A stretch of DNA of 64,000 nucleotides, from NCBI GenBank assembly GCA_035499555.1, contig DATJYO010000071.1:148143-212142 (forward strand), written 5' to 3'. The stretch is from Bog-159 sp035499555 (GTDB lineage Bacteria > Acidobacteriota > Terriglobia > Bryobacterales > Bryobacteraceae). The position numbers and the translations under genes were made by a program. Under the pieces are notes generated by a model. That model had not been told where the DNA came from. It searched no databases and saw only the letters and a list, made by a program, of their open reading frames with translations. Within the stretch, counting starts at the first letter, position 1; the number at the start of each line of letters is the position of its first letter. Positions 1 through 8,017 of the stretch are shown here, piece by piece.

Positions 1-111
1 GGCGACCTCCGCCGCCAGTTCCTGCACACGTTCGGCGTTGATGCCAAAAGCGGCGCCGCCGGCCATCACTTCGCCGCTCAGCTTCAGCAGGATTCGGTTA
101 TGCCGCGCCAC
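1..111 (-). CDS. pyrH: UMP kinase, N-terminal part (runs off the window)
   Basis: The first 37 codons read VARHNRILLKLSGE and onward, which matches the conserved start of bacterial UMP kinase (K-x-L-L-K-L-S-G-E). The enzyme phosphorylates UMP to UDP in the cytoplasm. The likely start is the GTG at 109-111, inside the end of tsf, giving a 14-base overlap. The order rpsB-tsf-pyrH is the common bacterial one and supports the call. The rest of the gene lies beyond base 1. Confidence 0.85.
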   Translation of the reverse strand, partial: MARHNRILLKLSGEVMAGGAAFGINAERVQELAAEVA

Positions 112-739
112 TGGTTTCTTCGGCGCCGGACTCGATGGCGGCGATGTCGCCCACCTTGTAGCGCGTGAAGCGGGAAACCGTGATGTTTTCGCCCAGCTTG
201 GAGATCTTGGTCTTGATCAACTGCCCGACCGTCAGGCTGGCCTCCTTCACGAACGGCTGCTCGAGCAGGCACACCTCTTCGTAATACTTGGCCATGCGCC
301 CTTCCACGATGCGGTCGATCACGTTGGCCGGCTTGCCCTCGAAGGCCGCGCGCCCGCGCTGCACTTCTTTCTCTTTCTCCAGGGCTTCGTCCGGTACGTC
401 TTCCTTGCGGATGTAGCGCGGATCGGCGGCCGCGATGTGCATCGCCAGGTCGTGCACCAGCTCCTTGAAATCGTCGGTGCGGGCCACGAAGTCGGACTCG
501 CAGTTGACCTCCACCAGCACGCCGAGCTGGCCGCCCGAATGGATGTAACTGCCGATCAGACCCTGCTTGGTCACGCGCGCGGACTTCTTGTGCGCCGACG
601 CAATGCCGCGTTTGCGCAACACCACCTCCGCCGCGCCGATATCGCCGTTAGCCTCGATCAGAGCGCTCTTGCATTCCATCATCCCCGCGCCGGTGCGCTC
701 GCGGAGCTGTTTCACGAGTTGAGCGGTAATTTCCGCCAT
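98..739 (-). CDS. tsf: Translation elongation factor Ts
   Basis: EF-Ts is the nucleotide exchange factor that releases GDP from EF-Tu. The 213-residue product opens with the UBA-like domain (VKQLRERTGAGMMECKSAL) and has the conserved EF-Tu-contact motif VNCESDFVAR near residue 80. At 213 residues it is a short-form EF-Ts; the E. coli protein is roughly 280. It follows rpsB on the same strand after about 100 bases and overlaps the pyrH start, so it belongs to the rpsB-tsf-pyrH operon. Confidence 0.97.
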   Translation of the reverse strand: MAEITAQLVKQLRERTGAGMMECKSALIEANGDIGAAEVVLRKRGIASAHKKSARVTKQGLIGSYIHSGGQLGVLVEVNCESDFVARTDDFKELVHDLAMHIAAADPRYIRKEDVPDEALEKEKEVQRGRAAFEGKPANVIDRIVEGRMAKYYEEVCLLEQPFVKEASLTVGQLIKTKISKLGENITVSRFTRYKVGDIAAIESGAEETSGAA

Positions 740-837
740 AGTCCTTTCCTAAGTCAGGGTTCTGGTGCCGGGTGCCGGCCAAACCGCCAGTTAGGGGGCG
801 TCCGGACCCGGCACCCTGGGGATCCGGCCCGCGCCTG

Positions 838-1722
838 TTAGTGGCCGCCCTCGGTGATCGTCGCTTCCACCGGCTCGGCCGTCTCCGAAGCCGGACCCTT
901 GCGCGGCGAGGCCGGCGGCTCTTCTTCCATCAGAGACTCCGCCATGATCTTCTCCGCGTACTTGGGGTCCACGTATTCCGTATATTCCGGCACTTCTTCG
1001 CCGGTCGCTTCATCGGTCACGATCTTCTCGGCCGTGAACTCCTGCTCGCTCGCCAGCGCCCGGCCTTCCACCACCGAGTCCGCGATCTTGCTGGCGAACA
1101 GCCGTATGGCCCGCAGCGCGTCGTCGTTGCCCGGAATGACGTAATCCACCTCGTCCGGATCGCAGTTGGTGTCTACGATCGCCACCACCGGGATCCCCAG
1201 CCGCCGCGCTTCCTTCACCGCGATCGCCTCTTTGTTGGAATCGATCACAAACAGCACATCGGGCAGGCCCGGCATATCCTTTATGCCCGCCAGGTTCGAA
1301 TCCAGATGTTTGCGCTCGCGCTCCAAACGGATGATTTCCTTCTTCGGCCGGCCGCCGTACCCGCCTTCCTGGCTGGCCATGCCCTCCAGTTCCTTCAGCC
1401 GCTTGATGGACCGCTGCACCGTCGTCATGTTGGTCAGCAGCCCGCCCAGCCAGCGCTGGTTTACGTAGAACATCTGGCAGCGATTGGCTTCCTCGGCGAT
1501 GGCTTCCTGGGCCTGGCGCTTGGTTCCCACGAACAACACGTTCTTGCCTTGCGCGGCCATTTCGCCCACGAACCGGGCGGCGTCCTTGAACATCTTCAAG
1601 GTTTTTTGCAGGTCGATGATGTAAATGCCGTTGCGTTCCCCGAAGATGTATTCCTTCATCTTCGGATTCCAGCGCTTGGTCTGGTGCCCGAAGTGAACGC
1701 CGGCTTCGAGCAATTCTTTCAT
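838..1722 (-). CDS. rpsB: 30S ribosomal protein S2
   Basis: S2 family signatures are clear: LLEAGVHFGHQTKRWNPKM at the start, then FVGTKRQAQ and the YVNQRWLGGLLTN block. At 294 residues it is longer than the usual 240 or so, because of an acidic, low-complexity C-terminal tail after about residue 240. The start is not certain. The best Shine-Dalgarno (AGGAGG, about 1743-1749) sits roughly 20 bases before this ATG, further than usual. The only in-frame non-canonical candidate between is an ATT at 1726-1728, and a stop precedes that. Partner tsf follows. Confidence 0.96.
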   Translation of the reverse strand: MKELLEAGVHFGHQTKRWNPKMKEYIFGERNGIYIIDLQKTLKMFKDAARFVGEMAAQGKNVLFVGTKRQAQEAIAEEANRCQMFYVNQRWLGGLLTNMTTVQRSIKRLKELEGMASQEGGYGGRPKKEIIRLERERKHLDSNLAGIKDMPGLPDVLFVIDSNKEAIAVKEARRLGIPVVAIVDTNCDPDEVDYVIPGNDDALRAIRLFASKIADSVVEGRALASEQEFTAEKIVTDEATGEEVPEYTEYVDPKYAEKIMAESLMEEEPPASPRKGPASETAEPVEATITEGGH

Positions 1723-1837
1723 TGAAATTGCAGGCGTAGACTACCTCCTAAACTTTCCGTGACGGCCCCCGGCGCGCGGTCCAAAGCGAGATTTGCGCGC
1801 AAGTCTCCGCCACACCAACTAAACCAACCACAACCCA

Positions 1838-2236
1838 TTACCGCTTGGAGAATTGGAACCGCTTGCGCGCGCCCTTCTGGCCGTACTTCTTGCGTTCGTG
1901 GGCGCGGGGATCGCGGGTCAGGAAGCCCAGCTTCTTGAGCCGCGGCCGCAGTTCCGCATTGAACTCGCACAACGCGCGGGCGATTCCATGACGGGCGGCG
2001 CCGGCTTGCCCGGATATGCCCCCGCCATCGATCAGAATCAGTACATCGAATTTATCGGCCGTCTCAGTCGCCAGCAACGGCTGGCGCACGCTGGCGCGGG
2101 CGGCTTCGGTCGGAAAGTAGGACTCGAACGTCCTCCCATTCACCTTGAAATCGCCTTTGCCCGGCCGCAATGTCACCCGCGCCACCGCTTCTTTGCGGCG
2201 GCCGGTACCAAGATACTGCACTGTTGTTGCTGCCAC
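1838..2236 (-). CDS. rpsI: 30S ribosomal protein S9
   Basis: The 132-residue protein has the S9 hallmarks: TGRRKEAVARV near the N-terminus, the GGG-GQAGA-HGIARAL block in the middle, and the extended basic C-terminus ending in FSKR, which reaches the ribosomal P site. It lies 14 bases downstream of rplM, the standard L13-S9 pair, so the two are almost certainly co-transcribed. Confidence 0.98.
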   Translation of the reverse strand: MAATTVQYLGTGRRKEAVARVTLRPGKGDFKVNGRTFESYFPTEAARASVRQPLLATETADKFDVLILIDGGGISGQAGAARHGIARALCEFNAELRPRLKKLGFLTRDPRAHERKKYGQKGARKRFQFSKR

Positions 2237-2250
2237 TAAAAATCCTCTCG

Positions 2251-2688
2251 CTATTTGAGGGCCAAAGCCACCGGTTTCTGCGCCGCGTGCGGATGCTTGT
2301 CGCCCGCATAGACCTTCAGCTTCCGGTACATCTGTTTGCCCAGCTTGGTCTTCGGGAGCATGCCCTGGACTGCCTCTTCAACCATGCGGACCGGCCGCAC
2401 GGCGCGCACCCGCCGCGCGCTGGTCTCCACCAGCCCGCCGGGATAACCTGTGAAATGCCGGTAGACTTTGGCTTCGTCTTTCCGGCCCGTGAGCCGCACT
2501 TTGGCGGCATTGACGACCACTACATGATCGCCCGTGTCCAGAAACGGGGTGAACGTCGCTTTATGCTTGCCCATCAAGAGCATCGCGGCCTTGCTGGCCA
2601 GCTTGCCGAGCACGACATCCTCGGCGTCCAGCACATGCCACTGGCGCGTGATCCCGTTCTTGGAGGGGAACTCGGTACTCATCGACAC
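2251..2688 (-). CDS. rplM: 50S ribosomal protein L13
   Basis: The 145-residue product carries the L13 core: WHVLDAEDVVLGKLAS, then GDHVVVVNAAKVRLTG, and the YRHFTGYPGG motif. Length is typical for the family. The ATG at 2688 has a GGAG about nine bases upstream. It is first in the rplM-rpsI pair, with a candidate promoter upstream at 2721-2750. Confidence 0.98.
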   Translation of the reverse strand: MSMSTEFPSKNGITRQWHVLDAEDVVLGKLASKAAMLLMGKHKATFTPFLDTGDHVVVVNAAKVRLTGRKDEAKVYRHFTGYPGGLVETSARRVRAVRPVRMVEEAVQGMLPKTKLGKQMYRKLKVYAGDKHPHAAQKPVALALK

Positions 2689-2720
2689 ACGTCTCCACTT
2701 CTCTCGACTTCAAAGTATTT

Positions 2721-2750
2721 AGAGTACCGGGAGTTGGGGGTCTATGTCAA
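2721..2750 (-). promoter_or_regulatory. Candidate sigma-70 promoter of rplM-rpsI
   Basis: Reading the minus strand, a perfect TTGACA (2745-2750) is followed after 18 bases by TACTCT (2721-2726), a weak -10 match. It lies about 33 bases before the rplM ATG. The -35 is strong and the -10 is poor, so this is a candidate only. Confidence 0.35.
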
Positions 2751-2828
2751 ATCGCTTACGGCGATTTACCCGCCCCGCGTTGCCTCCGCGCCGCCATCGC
2801 CGGAACCACAGCCAGCCCGGCGGCGAAG

Positions 2829-3044
2829 ATGGCATTGCCGATGCGGTCCCCCAGCCCACCCCCGCCTGCCGCCGGCGTCTGCATGAATGCGTGCCACGCG
2901 TGGGCAGCCCGCGCCGCGGATGTCTCCCGCGCCACCGTCTTCTTCAACCACTTCACCTGCAAGGAAGACCTGCTCCTCGGCCGCGCCCCCGGCCTGCCGG
3001 ACGCCGGGATCGCCGCGGCCATGGCTGTGGCTTCGCGGTCCTGA
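2829..3044 (+). pseudogene. TetR-type helix-turn-helix remnant
   Basis: Within this 71-codon frame, 2913-2978 encodes AADVSRATVFFNHFTCKEDL. This fits the recognition helix of TetR regulators, whose usual form is vSraTlYnhFpsKedLl. Nothing before it resembles the first TetR helices, and the frame stops 22 codons after the motif, so the ligand-binding domain is absent. I read it as the debris of a TetR gene. A chance resemblance cannot be excluded, but the register of S-R-A-T, F, H-F and K-E-D-L is specific. Confidence 0.5.
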
Positions 3045-3196
3045 TCGACGGTTTCCCCCTAACCCCGAAGTCACGCTCCCGCCAAATCCATAACTCCAGG
3101 CGCCTCCACACTTGACCGGCCTCCAGCCCTCCCACCCGCCGGCCTGTGTGCTATGCCTGACCTTGGAGTGGGTGGACGGCCGCCCTGCGAACTTTG

Positions 3197-3222
3197 AAAA
3201 TTGCATATCGATGCACAATTTT
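3197..3222. repeat. A/T-rich inverted repeat
   Basis: Nested dyads are visible: TGCAT (3202-3206) pairs with ATGCA (3211-3215), and the outer AAAAT pairs with ATTTT. It lies about 90 bases beyond the stop of the response regulator gene. It may be a weak terminator hairpin for the minus-strand transcript or a protein-binding dyad; the sequence does not decide. Confidence 0.4.
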
Positions 3223-3308
3223 GCACAACACCCGTTGCGCGTGGCAATTCGATTCAAGTCTCATTTAATCCACGGCTTGGATGAGCACCGTGGCTTTGAA
3301 TCGACAAA

Positions 3309-3962
3309 TTATTTCGTGGAAGTGAGATTGTGTTCGATCGCGAACTTTACCAGCCCCACCAGGTCGTGGATGTTCAGTTTCCGCATCAGGCTGGCGCGGT
3401 AAGTGTCCACCGTCTTCGGACTGATGTCCAGCAGGTTGGCGATCTCCTTGGCGCGCAGGCCGTTCACCAGGTGGAAGAATACGTCCCGCTCCCGCCGGCT
3501 GAGCTGCATCAGGGGATCGTCCGGCTGCGCGTCGCGCGTGGCGGGCATCACTCCCGCCATCGGCAGCAGCGGCGATATGTAAACTCCGCCGTCGCGGATG
3601 TAGTTGATGGCGTCGGTGATGTGGCGCGAGGCGCCTTCCTTCAGCAGATAGCCGTCCACGCCGATGCGCAGCGCCTCCCGCAGTGCGCCGTCATCCTTGG
3701 TGATCGTCAGAATGATGCAGCGCGTGGGAATCTCGGCTTCGCGTACCTTGCGCACCACTTGCAGGCCGGTCAGCTTGGGCATGTTCAGGTCCAGCAGCGC
3801 GAAATCGGGTTTGAGCGCGCGGATGCTGTCCAGCGCAGCCAGGCCGTCGGCGCATTGTCCGACCACTTGCAGATTCTGGTTCTGGCATACCAGCACGAGT
3901 CCTTCGCGGATCAGGGCCTGATCGTCCGCGATCACCACGGTTGTAGGTTTGGGGTTATTCAT
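3309..3962 (-). CDS. NarL/LuxR-family response regulator
   Basis: The 217-residue protein has a receiver domain at about residues 8-125, with acidic pair D13/D14, phospho-acceptor D58 (LLDLNMP) and the GYLLKEG lysine. A LuxR-type helix-turn-helix follows at about 150-215 (LSRRERDVFFHLVNGLRAKEIANLL, then VDTYRASLMRKL). It should bind DNA when phosphorylated by the kinase encoded just upstream, whose stop overlaps this start by eight bases. That overlap implies translational coupling. The target genes cannot be read from the sequence. Confidence 0.93.
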   Translation of the reverse strand: MNNPKPTTVVIADDQALIREGLVLVCQNQNLQVVGQCADGLAALDSIRALKPDFALLDLNMPKLTGLQVVRKVREAEIPTRCIILTITKDDGALREALRIGVDGYLLKEGASRHITDAINYIRDGGVYISPLLPMAGVMPATRDAQPDDPLMQLSRRERDVFFHLVNGLRAKEIANLLDISPKTVDTYRASLMRKLNIHDLVGLVKFAIEHNLTSTK

Positions 3963-4779
3963 GGGTCACCGGAAATGACATCGTCAGCCGCGCGCCTTGG
4001 GCGCCGCTGGTGGCTTGAAAGTCGCCGCCGAGTTCCTGGGCCAGGTCGCCGAGGGAGCGTAGCCCGATGCCTGCCGGCGCGGCGGCCGCCGTCGGCGCGA
4101 AGCCCGATCCGTCGTCCTCCAGAACCAGCCGGACACGCCCGCCTGGCTCCATCAAGCTCATCCGCACGCGCCTGGCATTGGCGTGCTGAATCAGGTTCGA
4201 GATGCCTTCCTGCGCCGCCAGATACAGGGCGCGGCGCACCTCCGGCGCCGGTTCGCGGGAGAGCGGCTCCAGTTGCAGGGTGGCTTCGAATCTCTCCGGG
4301 ATCCCCGAGGACTCCCAGAGATTGCGTAAAGCGTCGGCCAGCTCCCGCGCCTGCCACGATGGCACGTAGAGCCGCCGCGATACATTGCGCACCTGGTCCA
4401 GTGCGGCCCCTGCCAGTACGTCCACCCGGTCCAGGCCCTTGCGCAGCGCCTCTTCCGGCGCCGGCAGGGAGTCCCGGAGCAGGCTGACATGCACCCGGAT
4501 TCCGGCCAGCGCCTGTCCTACGCCCGTGTGCAGCTCACGGCCGATGCGCCGCCGCTCCGCCTCCACCGCGTCCGCTACCATGGCGCCGGCACTGCGCGCC
4601 CGGCTTCGCGCGCGCACGTGTAATTGGCGGTCCACCGCCGCCAGGCGCAGGCAATTCCGGGAGGTCCGGACCTGAATACCGCTTAACAGTTCCAACTCGC
4701 GGCACGGCCCCTGTTCCGCCATCTGCTGAAGGCGGCGTATGTGTTCGCCCGGGTTGTCATTCCAAAAACCTGAGGCCAA
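3955..4779 (-). CDS. Cytoplasmic NarX/DesK-type sensor histidine kinase
   Basis: The 274-residue protein has a HisKA_3 dimerisation/phosphoacceptor segment at about residues 73-140 (AERRRIGRELHTG, phospho-histidine H84) and a HATPase domain with N-box (EGISNLIQHANA) and G-box (EDDGSGF). No membrane segment or recognisable sensor domain is present, so input probably comes from another protein or from the roughly 70-residue N-terminus. The start is a TTG with GGAGG about 12 bases upstream; an ATG at 4722 is the alternative. It is paired with the response regulator that overlaps its 3' end. Confidence 0.88.
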   Translation of the reverse strand: MASGFWNDNPGEHIRRLQQMAEQGPCRELELLSGIQVRTSRNCLRLAAVDRQLHVRARSRARSAGAMVADAVEAERRRIGRELHTGVGQALAGIRVHVSLLRDSLPAPEEALRKGLDRVDVLAGAALDQVRNVSRRLYVPSWQARELADALRNLWESSGIPERFEATLQLEPLSREPAPEVRRALYLAAQEGISNLIQHANARRVRMSLMEPGGRVRLVLEDDGSGFAPTAAAAPAGIGLRSLGDLAQELGGDFQATSGAQGARLTMSFPVTHE

Positions 4780-4953
4780 CTGAGTCTGACCCTCCGCTCC
4801 TTGCGCTGTTCTTTAAGGAATAGTCTTACACATTAGCAGGAAGACAGGATACAAAATGCGTTCCTATCTGTACTCGGTACTTCGGTGAGATTCTTAGTAC
4901 TTGCCGCGCCAATTTCCAGCCCTTTAAGGTAAGGATGACACGAGAGTTTCTTA

Positions 4954-5334
4954 ATGCTGGAGAGATTGGCGGTGTTAGTCGGAGGCTTCGCCGCCGGTGC
5001 GCTGTTGCGCCGCTGGCAAGACTCGCCGCTCGCCCCGCCGCGGTCGCTCGAAAGAACCGCGCGCGAGCTGCAGGCTCAGATGCGCGCCCATGAGCACCGG
5101 CTGCGGCGCCTGGAGAACCGCGCCGAAACCCACGAAGCCCGGCTCAACGACCTGCCCTCCGCCCGCCAACTGGCGTCCGCCATGGACGAGTTACTCGGTA
5201 AGGCCATGTCCGGCCTGGACGCGCGCCTGGCCGCGCAGGCCCAGTCCATCGAGGCTCTGCGCGCCACCGTCACCCAGACCGACGAACTGCTGGAACGCGT
5301 CCTCGAGTCTCTCGACCTGCTCAGCGAGCAGTAA
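4954..5334 (+). CDS. Small coiled-coil protein with N-terminal hydrophobic segment
   Basis: The 126-residue product starts with a short hydrophobic stretch (LAVLVGGFAAGALL) followed by about 100 residues rich in Glu, Arg, Leu and Ala in heptad-like spacing, so a membrane-anchored or membrane-associated coiled coil is likely. No family is recognised. It is divergent from the kinase gene across about 170 bases. Its 3' end overlaps the converging amidohydrolase gene by 14 bases. Confidence 0.65.
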   Translation: MLERLAVLVGGFAAGALLRRWQDSPLAPPRSLERTARELQAQMRAHEHRLRRLENRAETHEARLNDLPSARQLASAMDELLGKAMSGLDARLAAQAQSIEALRATVTQTDELLERVLESLDLLSEQ

Positions 5335-6247
5335 CCGGCGCCAACAGCCTTTCCAGGTTGCCGCCCAGTATCAGGCGCGCATGCTCGGCCGGCACCGCCA
5401 GTTCGGTGAGCGCCTGGATCTGCGTCTGCAGCACCTCCGCATGCCAGCCGCGCGGAAAATACGACGAGTCCGATCCGAATAGCAGCCGCTCCCCGCCGGC
5501 CACCGCCAGCGCTTTGCGGAAAACATCCGTCAGGCTTAATGTTTCGGGCTGATACCGTATCCAGCCGTTGCTGCTGGACGTATCCAGGTAGACGTTGGGA
5601 CACAGATCGCAAAGCATCAGCGCCTCGCGAAAATAACCCGCGCCGAAATGCGGGATGACGAAGTTCACCTGCGGAAACTCGAGCGCCGCCGCGTGCAGGT
5701 CGATCGGATTGGAGTAGCGCATGTCGAACCGCGACGGCAGGCCCAGCTTGCGCCGGACGCCCACGGTGAGCACGCCGCAGTGCACGAATACGATCGTGCC
5801 GGGGTGCGCCGCGGCCGCTTCGAACACCGGCCGCAGGCGGGCGTCGGCGGTCGAGTAGTGATGCATGGCGGGAAACAGGCAGACGCCCCGCAGCCGTCCG
5901 CCGGCCAGGGCTTGCTCGATTCGCGCCGCGCCGCCGGGCGCCACCGGATTCGCCATGAAGTAGCCGTGAAACCGGTCCGGGAAGAGTTCCACGGCCGCGG
6001 CGGCCGAGTCCTCGTCGCCCGGAATGCTGGCCATCAGCGCCGCTTTCGCTACGCTGTTGGCATCCAGCTCGGCTTTCCAGGCGGTGGCCAGTTCCGCGCA
6101 GGATGCCGGAATCCGCCAGCCGAGGGTACGGCCGACCGCCTCCAGCGGCTGGCCCGCCTGGTCTGCCAGCGCGGCGTAAAAGGCCGGCGAAAAGAAGTGG
6201 ACGTGCGCATCCGAGACCGCAATGTCACCCCAGGGGGTTTCCATCAT
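5321..6247 (-). CDS. Amidohydrolase family 2 (TIM-barrel metal-dependent hydrolase)
   Basis: The 308-residue protein has the amidohydrolase-2 metal site: the N-terminal HxH (SDAHVHFF), a mid-barrel histidine (VFVHCG), a second (VIPHFGAGYFREAL) and the late aspartate (LLFGSDSSYFPRGW). Members hydrolyse or decarboxylate small carboxylic substrates; the substrate here is not evident. Its ATGATG start lies inside the last codons of the upstream response regulator gene (23-base overlap), so it looks translationally coupled to that two-component pair and could be its output. Confidence 0.85.
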   Translation of the reverse strand: MMETPWGDIAVSDAHVHFFSPAFYAALADQAGQPLEAVGRTLGWRIPASCAELATAWKAELDANSVAKAALMASIPGDEDSAAAAVELFPDRFHGYFMANPVAPGGAARIEQALAGGRLRGVCLFPAMHHYSTADARLRPVFEAAAAHPGTIVFVHCGVLTVGVRRKLGLPSRFDMRYSNPIDLHAAALEFPQVNFVIPHFGAGYFREALMLCDLCPNVYLDTSSSNGWIRYQPETLSLTDVFRKALAVAGGERLLFGSDSSYFPRGWHAEVLQTQIQALTELAVPAEHARLILGGNLERLLAPVTAR

Positions 6248-6905
6248 TATGGTTCCAGTGCGTCAGGCCGGCAGCCAGGGCGACATGCGTAAGGCCCGCC
6301 ACATTGTTCACGCCCAGCTTCTTCATGAGCGTCTTCCGGTAACTGCGCACGGTTTGCAGACCCAGTTCCAGGAGCACCGCGATGTCTTTGCTCGTCTTGC
6401 CGTCCGCCACCAGCCGCAGCACCTGGACCTCCCGCGGCGAGAGCGAATCGACCGGCGTCTGGGCGTTGCGCGCCTGCAGGTCCCCGCTCTGGAGGTGCGC
6501 CAGGAAACGGTCCGATACCTGGGAGCTGAGGTACGATCCGCCCCGGGCTACCACGCGCAAAGCATCGATCAGATCCCCCGACGAGGCTTTCTTGAGCACG
6601 AAGGCGCGCGCGCCGGAACGCAGCGCCGTGACCACCGAGTTTTCATCGTCGTAAATCGACAGGATCAGCACGCGCGTCTGCGGCGAGTGGCGCAGAATCT
6701 CCGTGGTGGCCTCGATGCCGTTCATGCCCGGCAGGCGAATGTCCATGATCACCAGGTCGGGGCGCGACTTCTTGCAGAACTGCACCGCCTCCGTTCCGCT
6801 CTCCGCTTCGCCCACCACGCGGAACTCCGTGGTGCGCTCCAGGATCGCGCGCAGTCCGTCGCGCATCAGCTTGTGATCGTCCACCAGCAGAAGGTCGAAT
6901 GACAT
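6225..6905 (-). CDS. NarL/LuxR-family response regulator (second pair)
   Basis: The 226-residue protein begins MSFDLLLVDDHKLMRDG, has phospho-acceptor D55 (VIMDIRLPGMNG) and the FVLKKAS lysine, and ends with a LuxR helix-turn-helix (LSPREVQVLRLVADGKTSKDIA, then VRSYRKTLMKKLGV). A longer open frame extends upstream through the kinase gene, but only this start gives a receiver domain. The ATG overlaps the kinase stop by one base (TGATG), the usual sign of coupling. The amidohydrolase start lies within its 3' end. Confidence 0.94.
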   Translation of the reverse strand: MSFDLLLVDDHKLMRDGLRAILERTTEFRVVGEAESGTEAVQFCKKSRPDLVIMDIRLPGMNGIEATTEILRHSPQTRVLILSIYDDENSVVTALRSGARAFVLKKASSGDLIDALRVVARGGSYLSSQVSDRFLAHLQSGDLQARNAQTPVDSLSPREVQVLRLVADGKTSKDIAVLLELGLQTVRSYRKTLMKKLGVNNVAGLTHVALAAGLTHWNHNDGNPLG

Positions 6906-7912
6906 CAGCCCTCCCCCGCTTTTCCATCCATCCGCCCGCAGACAGCCTGGATCAGGGTGCCTTTGCCGGGTGCGCTGTCGATGTGCAGCGCAATGCCGGC
7001 GCGGTCGGCTTGGTATCGCATGATCACCAGGCCCATGCCTCCCTCGTGCGCTGCGTCCGCTGGCTGGAAGCCGCGGCCGTTGTCGCGCACCTCCAGCGCC
7101 GGTCCGTTGCGCAAGGACTTCAGCAGGATCTCGATTACGGTGCAGCCGGAATGCCGTACCGCGTTGGCGGCCGCCTCCCGCGCGATCCGGTAGAGCGCGC
7201 CCGCCGCCTCCGGCGGCGGCGTCGCCGTGGCATCCGCCCACACCCGGATGTTGCCCTGGAAGTTGGCCCGCAGTGACCCGGCCAGCATGTCCAGACCCGC
7301 GCGCAGTCCCACTCGCTCCACCGCCTCCGGGTTCCACTCGGCGTGGAAGGCGCGCACCGCGGCGATGACCTGATCGAGCGTCGCCTGGACGTCCGCGGCC
7401 TCTTGCACGTGGGGAGACGCGCTTTCGGCCAGGCTCAGACGCAGCAGATCGAGTTGCAGGCCGGCGGCGCTGAGGTCCTGGCCCAGGTGATCGTGCAGGA
7501 AGCCGAAGAAACGCGCGCGCTCGGCATCCAGCGTGTGCAAAGTCCGCGCCACCAGGTCGCGCTCCATCTCGTGCGCCGTGCCCGCCGCCAGGCTGATGCT
7601 CCCGCCGGGCAGGCTGACCGGAAACAAAGTGACGGAGTACTCCGGCGCCGACGCCGCGAAGCGCACCGCGGCGGAAACCATCTCGCCCGCGAAGACCCGT
7701 TCCACCCGGGCCGCCCAACTGGCTCGCGCCGCCGGTGCGAACAACTCCAGAAAGCTGTGCTGTGGCGGCCGTCCCCATACCCGCGGCGCATCCCCGTAGA
7801 CCGCCTCGAAACTGAGGTCCCGCCGCAATAACCACGAACAGCCAGGGCTCTGCCGCGGCAGCACTTCGGATAGCGCGACGGCTGGCGCCGATTTGGCCTG
7901 GGTAGGTGTCAT
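6905..7912 (-). CDS. Soluble sensor histidine kinase with PAS-like N-terminus
   Basis: The 335-residue product has a PAS-like N-terminal half (about residues 20-110; SWLLRRDLSFEAVYGDAPRVWG is similar to the start of PAS folds). A HisKA_3 segment follows with H140 (ERARFFGFLHDHLGQDL), then a HATPase domain (AREAAANAVRHSG, VRDNGRGF, GGMGLVIM). No transmembrane helix is seen, so it should sense an intracellular signal. It is the cognate kinase of the overlapping response regulator. It resembles the 3955-4779 kinase in design, but the two N-termini differ. Confidence 0.87.
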   Translation of the reverse strand: MTPTQAKSAPAVALSEVLPRQSPGCSWLLRRDLSFEAVYGDAPRVWGRPPQHSFLELFAPAARASWAARVERVFAGEMVSAAVRFAASAPEYSVTLFPVSLPGGSISLAAGTAHEMERDLVARTLHTLDAERARFFGFLHDHLGQDLSAAGLQLDLLRLSLAESASPHVQEAADVQATLDQVIAAVRAFHAEWNPEAVERVGLRAGLDMLAGSLRANFQGNIRVWADATATPPPEAAGALYRIAREAAANAVRHSGCTVIEILLKSLRNGPALEVRDNGRGFQPADAAHEGGMGLVIMRYQADRAGIALHIDSAPGKGTLIQAVCGRMDGKAGEG

Positions 7913-8017
7913 CGCTGGCGCGTATTTCGGACTGCGTTCGGTGATTAGACGGACAATTCTACCACTTCGAAGGAAAGTAGCATATACTCCGGAAGGATTC
8001 TGGGAGCCGGGCGGCGT

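Larger units (their letters stand above)
2751..3308. other. Gene-poor stretch between rplM and a response regulator gene
   Basis: No intact gene is supported here. The stretch contains a short TetR-like helix-turn-helix remnant (listed separately) and an A/T-rich inverted repeat near 3197-3222. Other open frames in this interval have no recognisable motif and conflict with each other. Confidence 0.6.
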
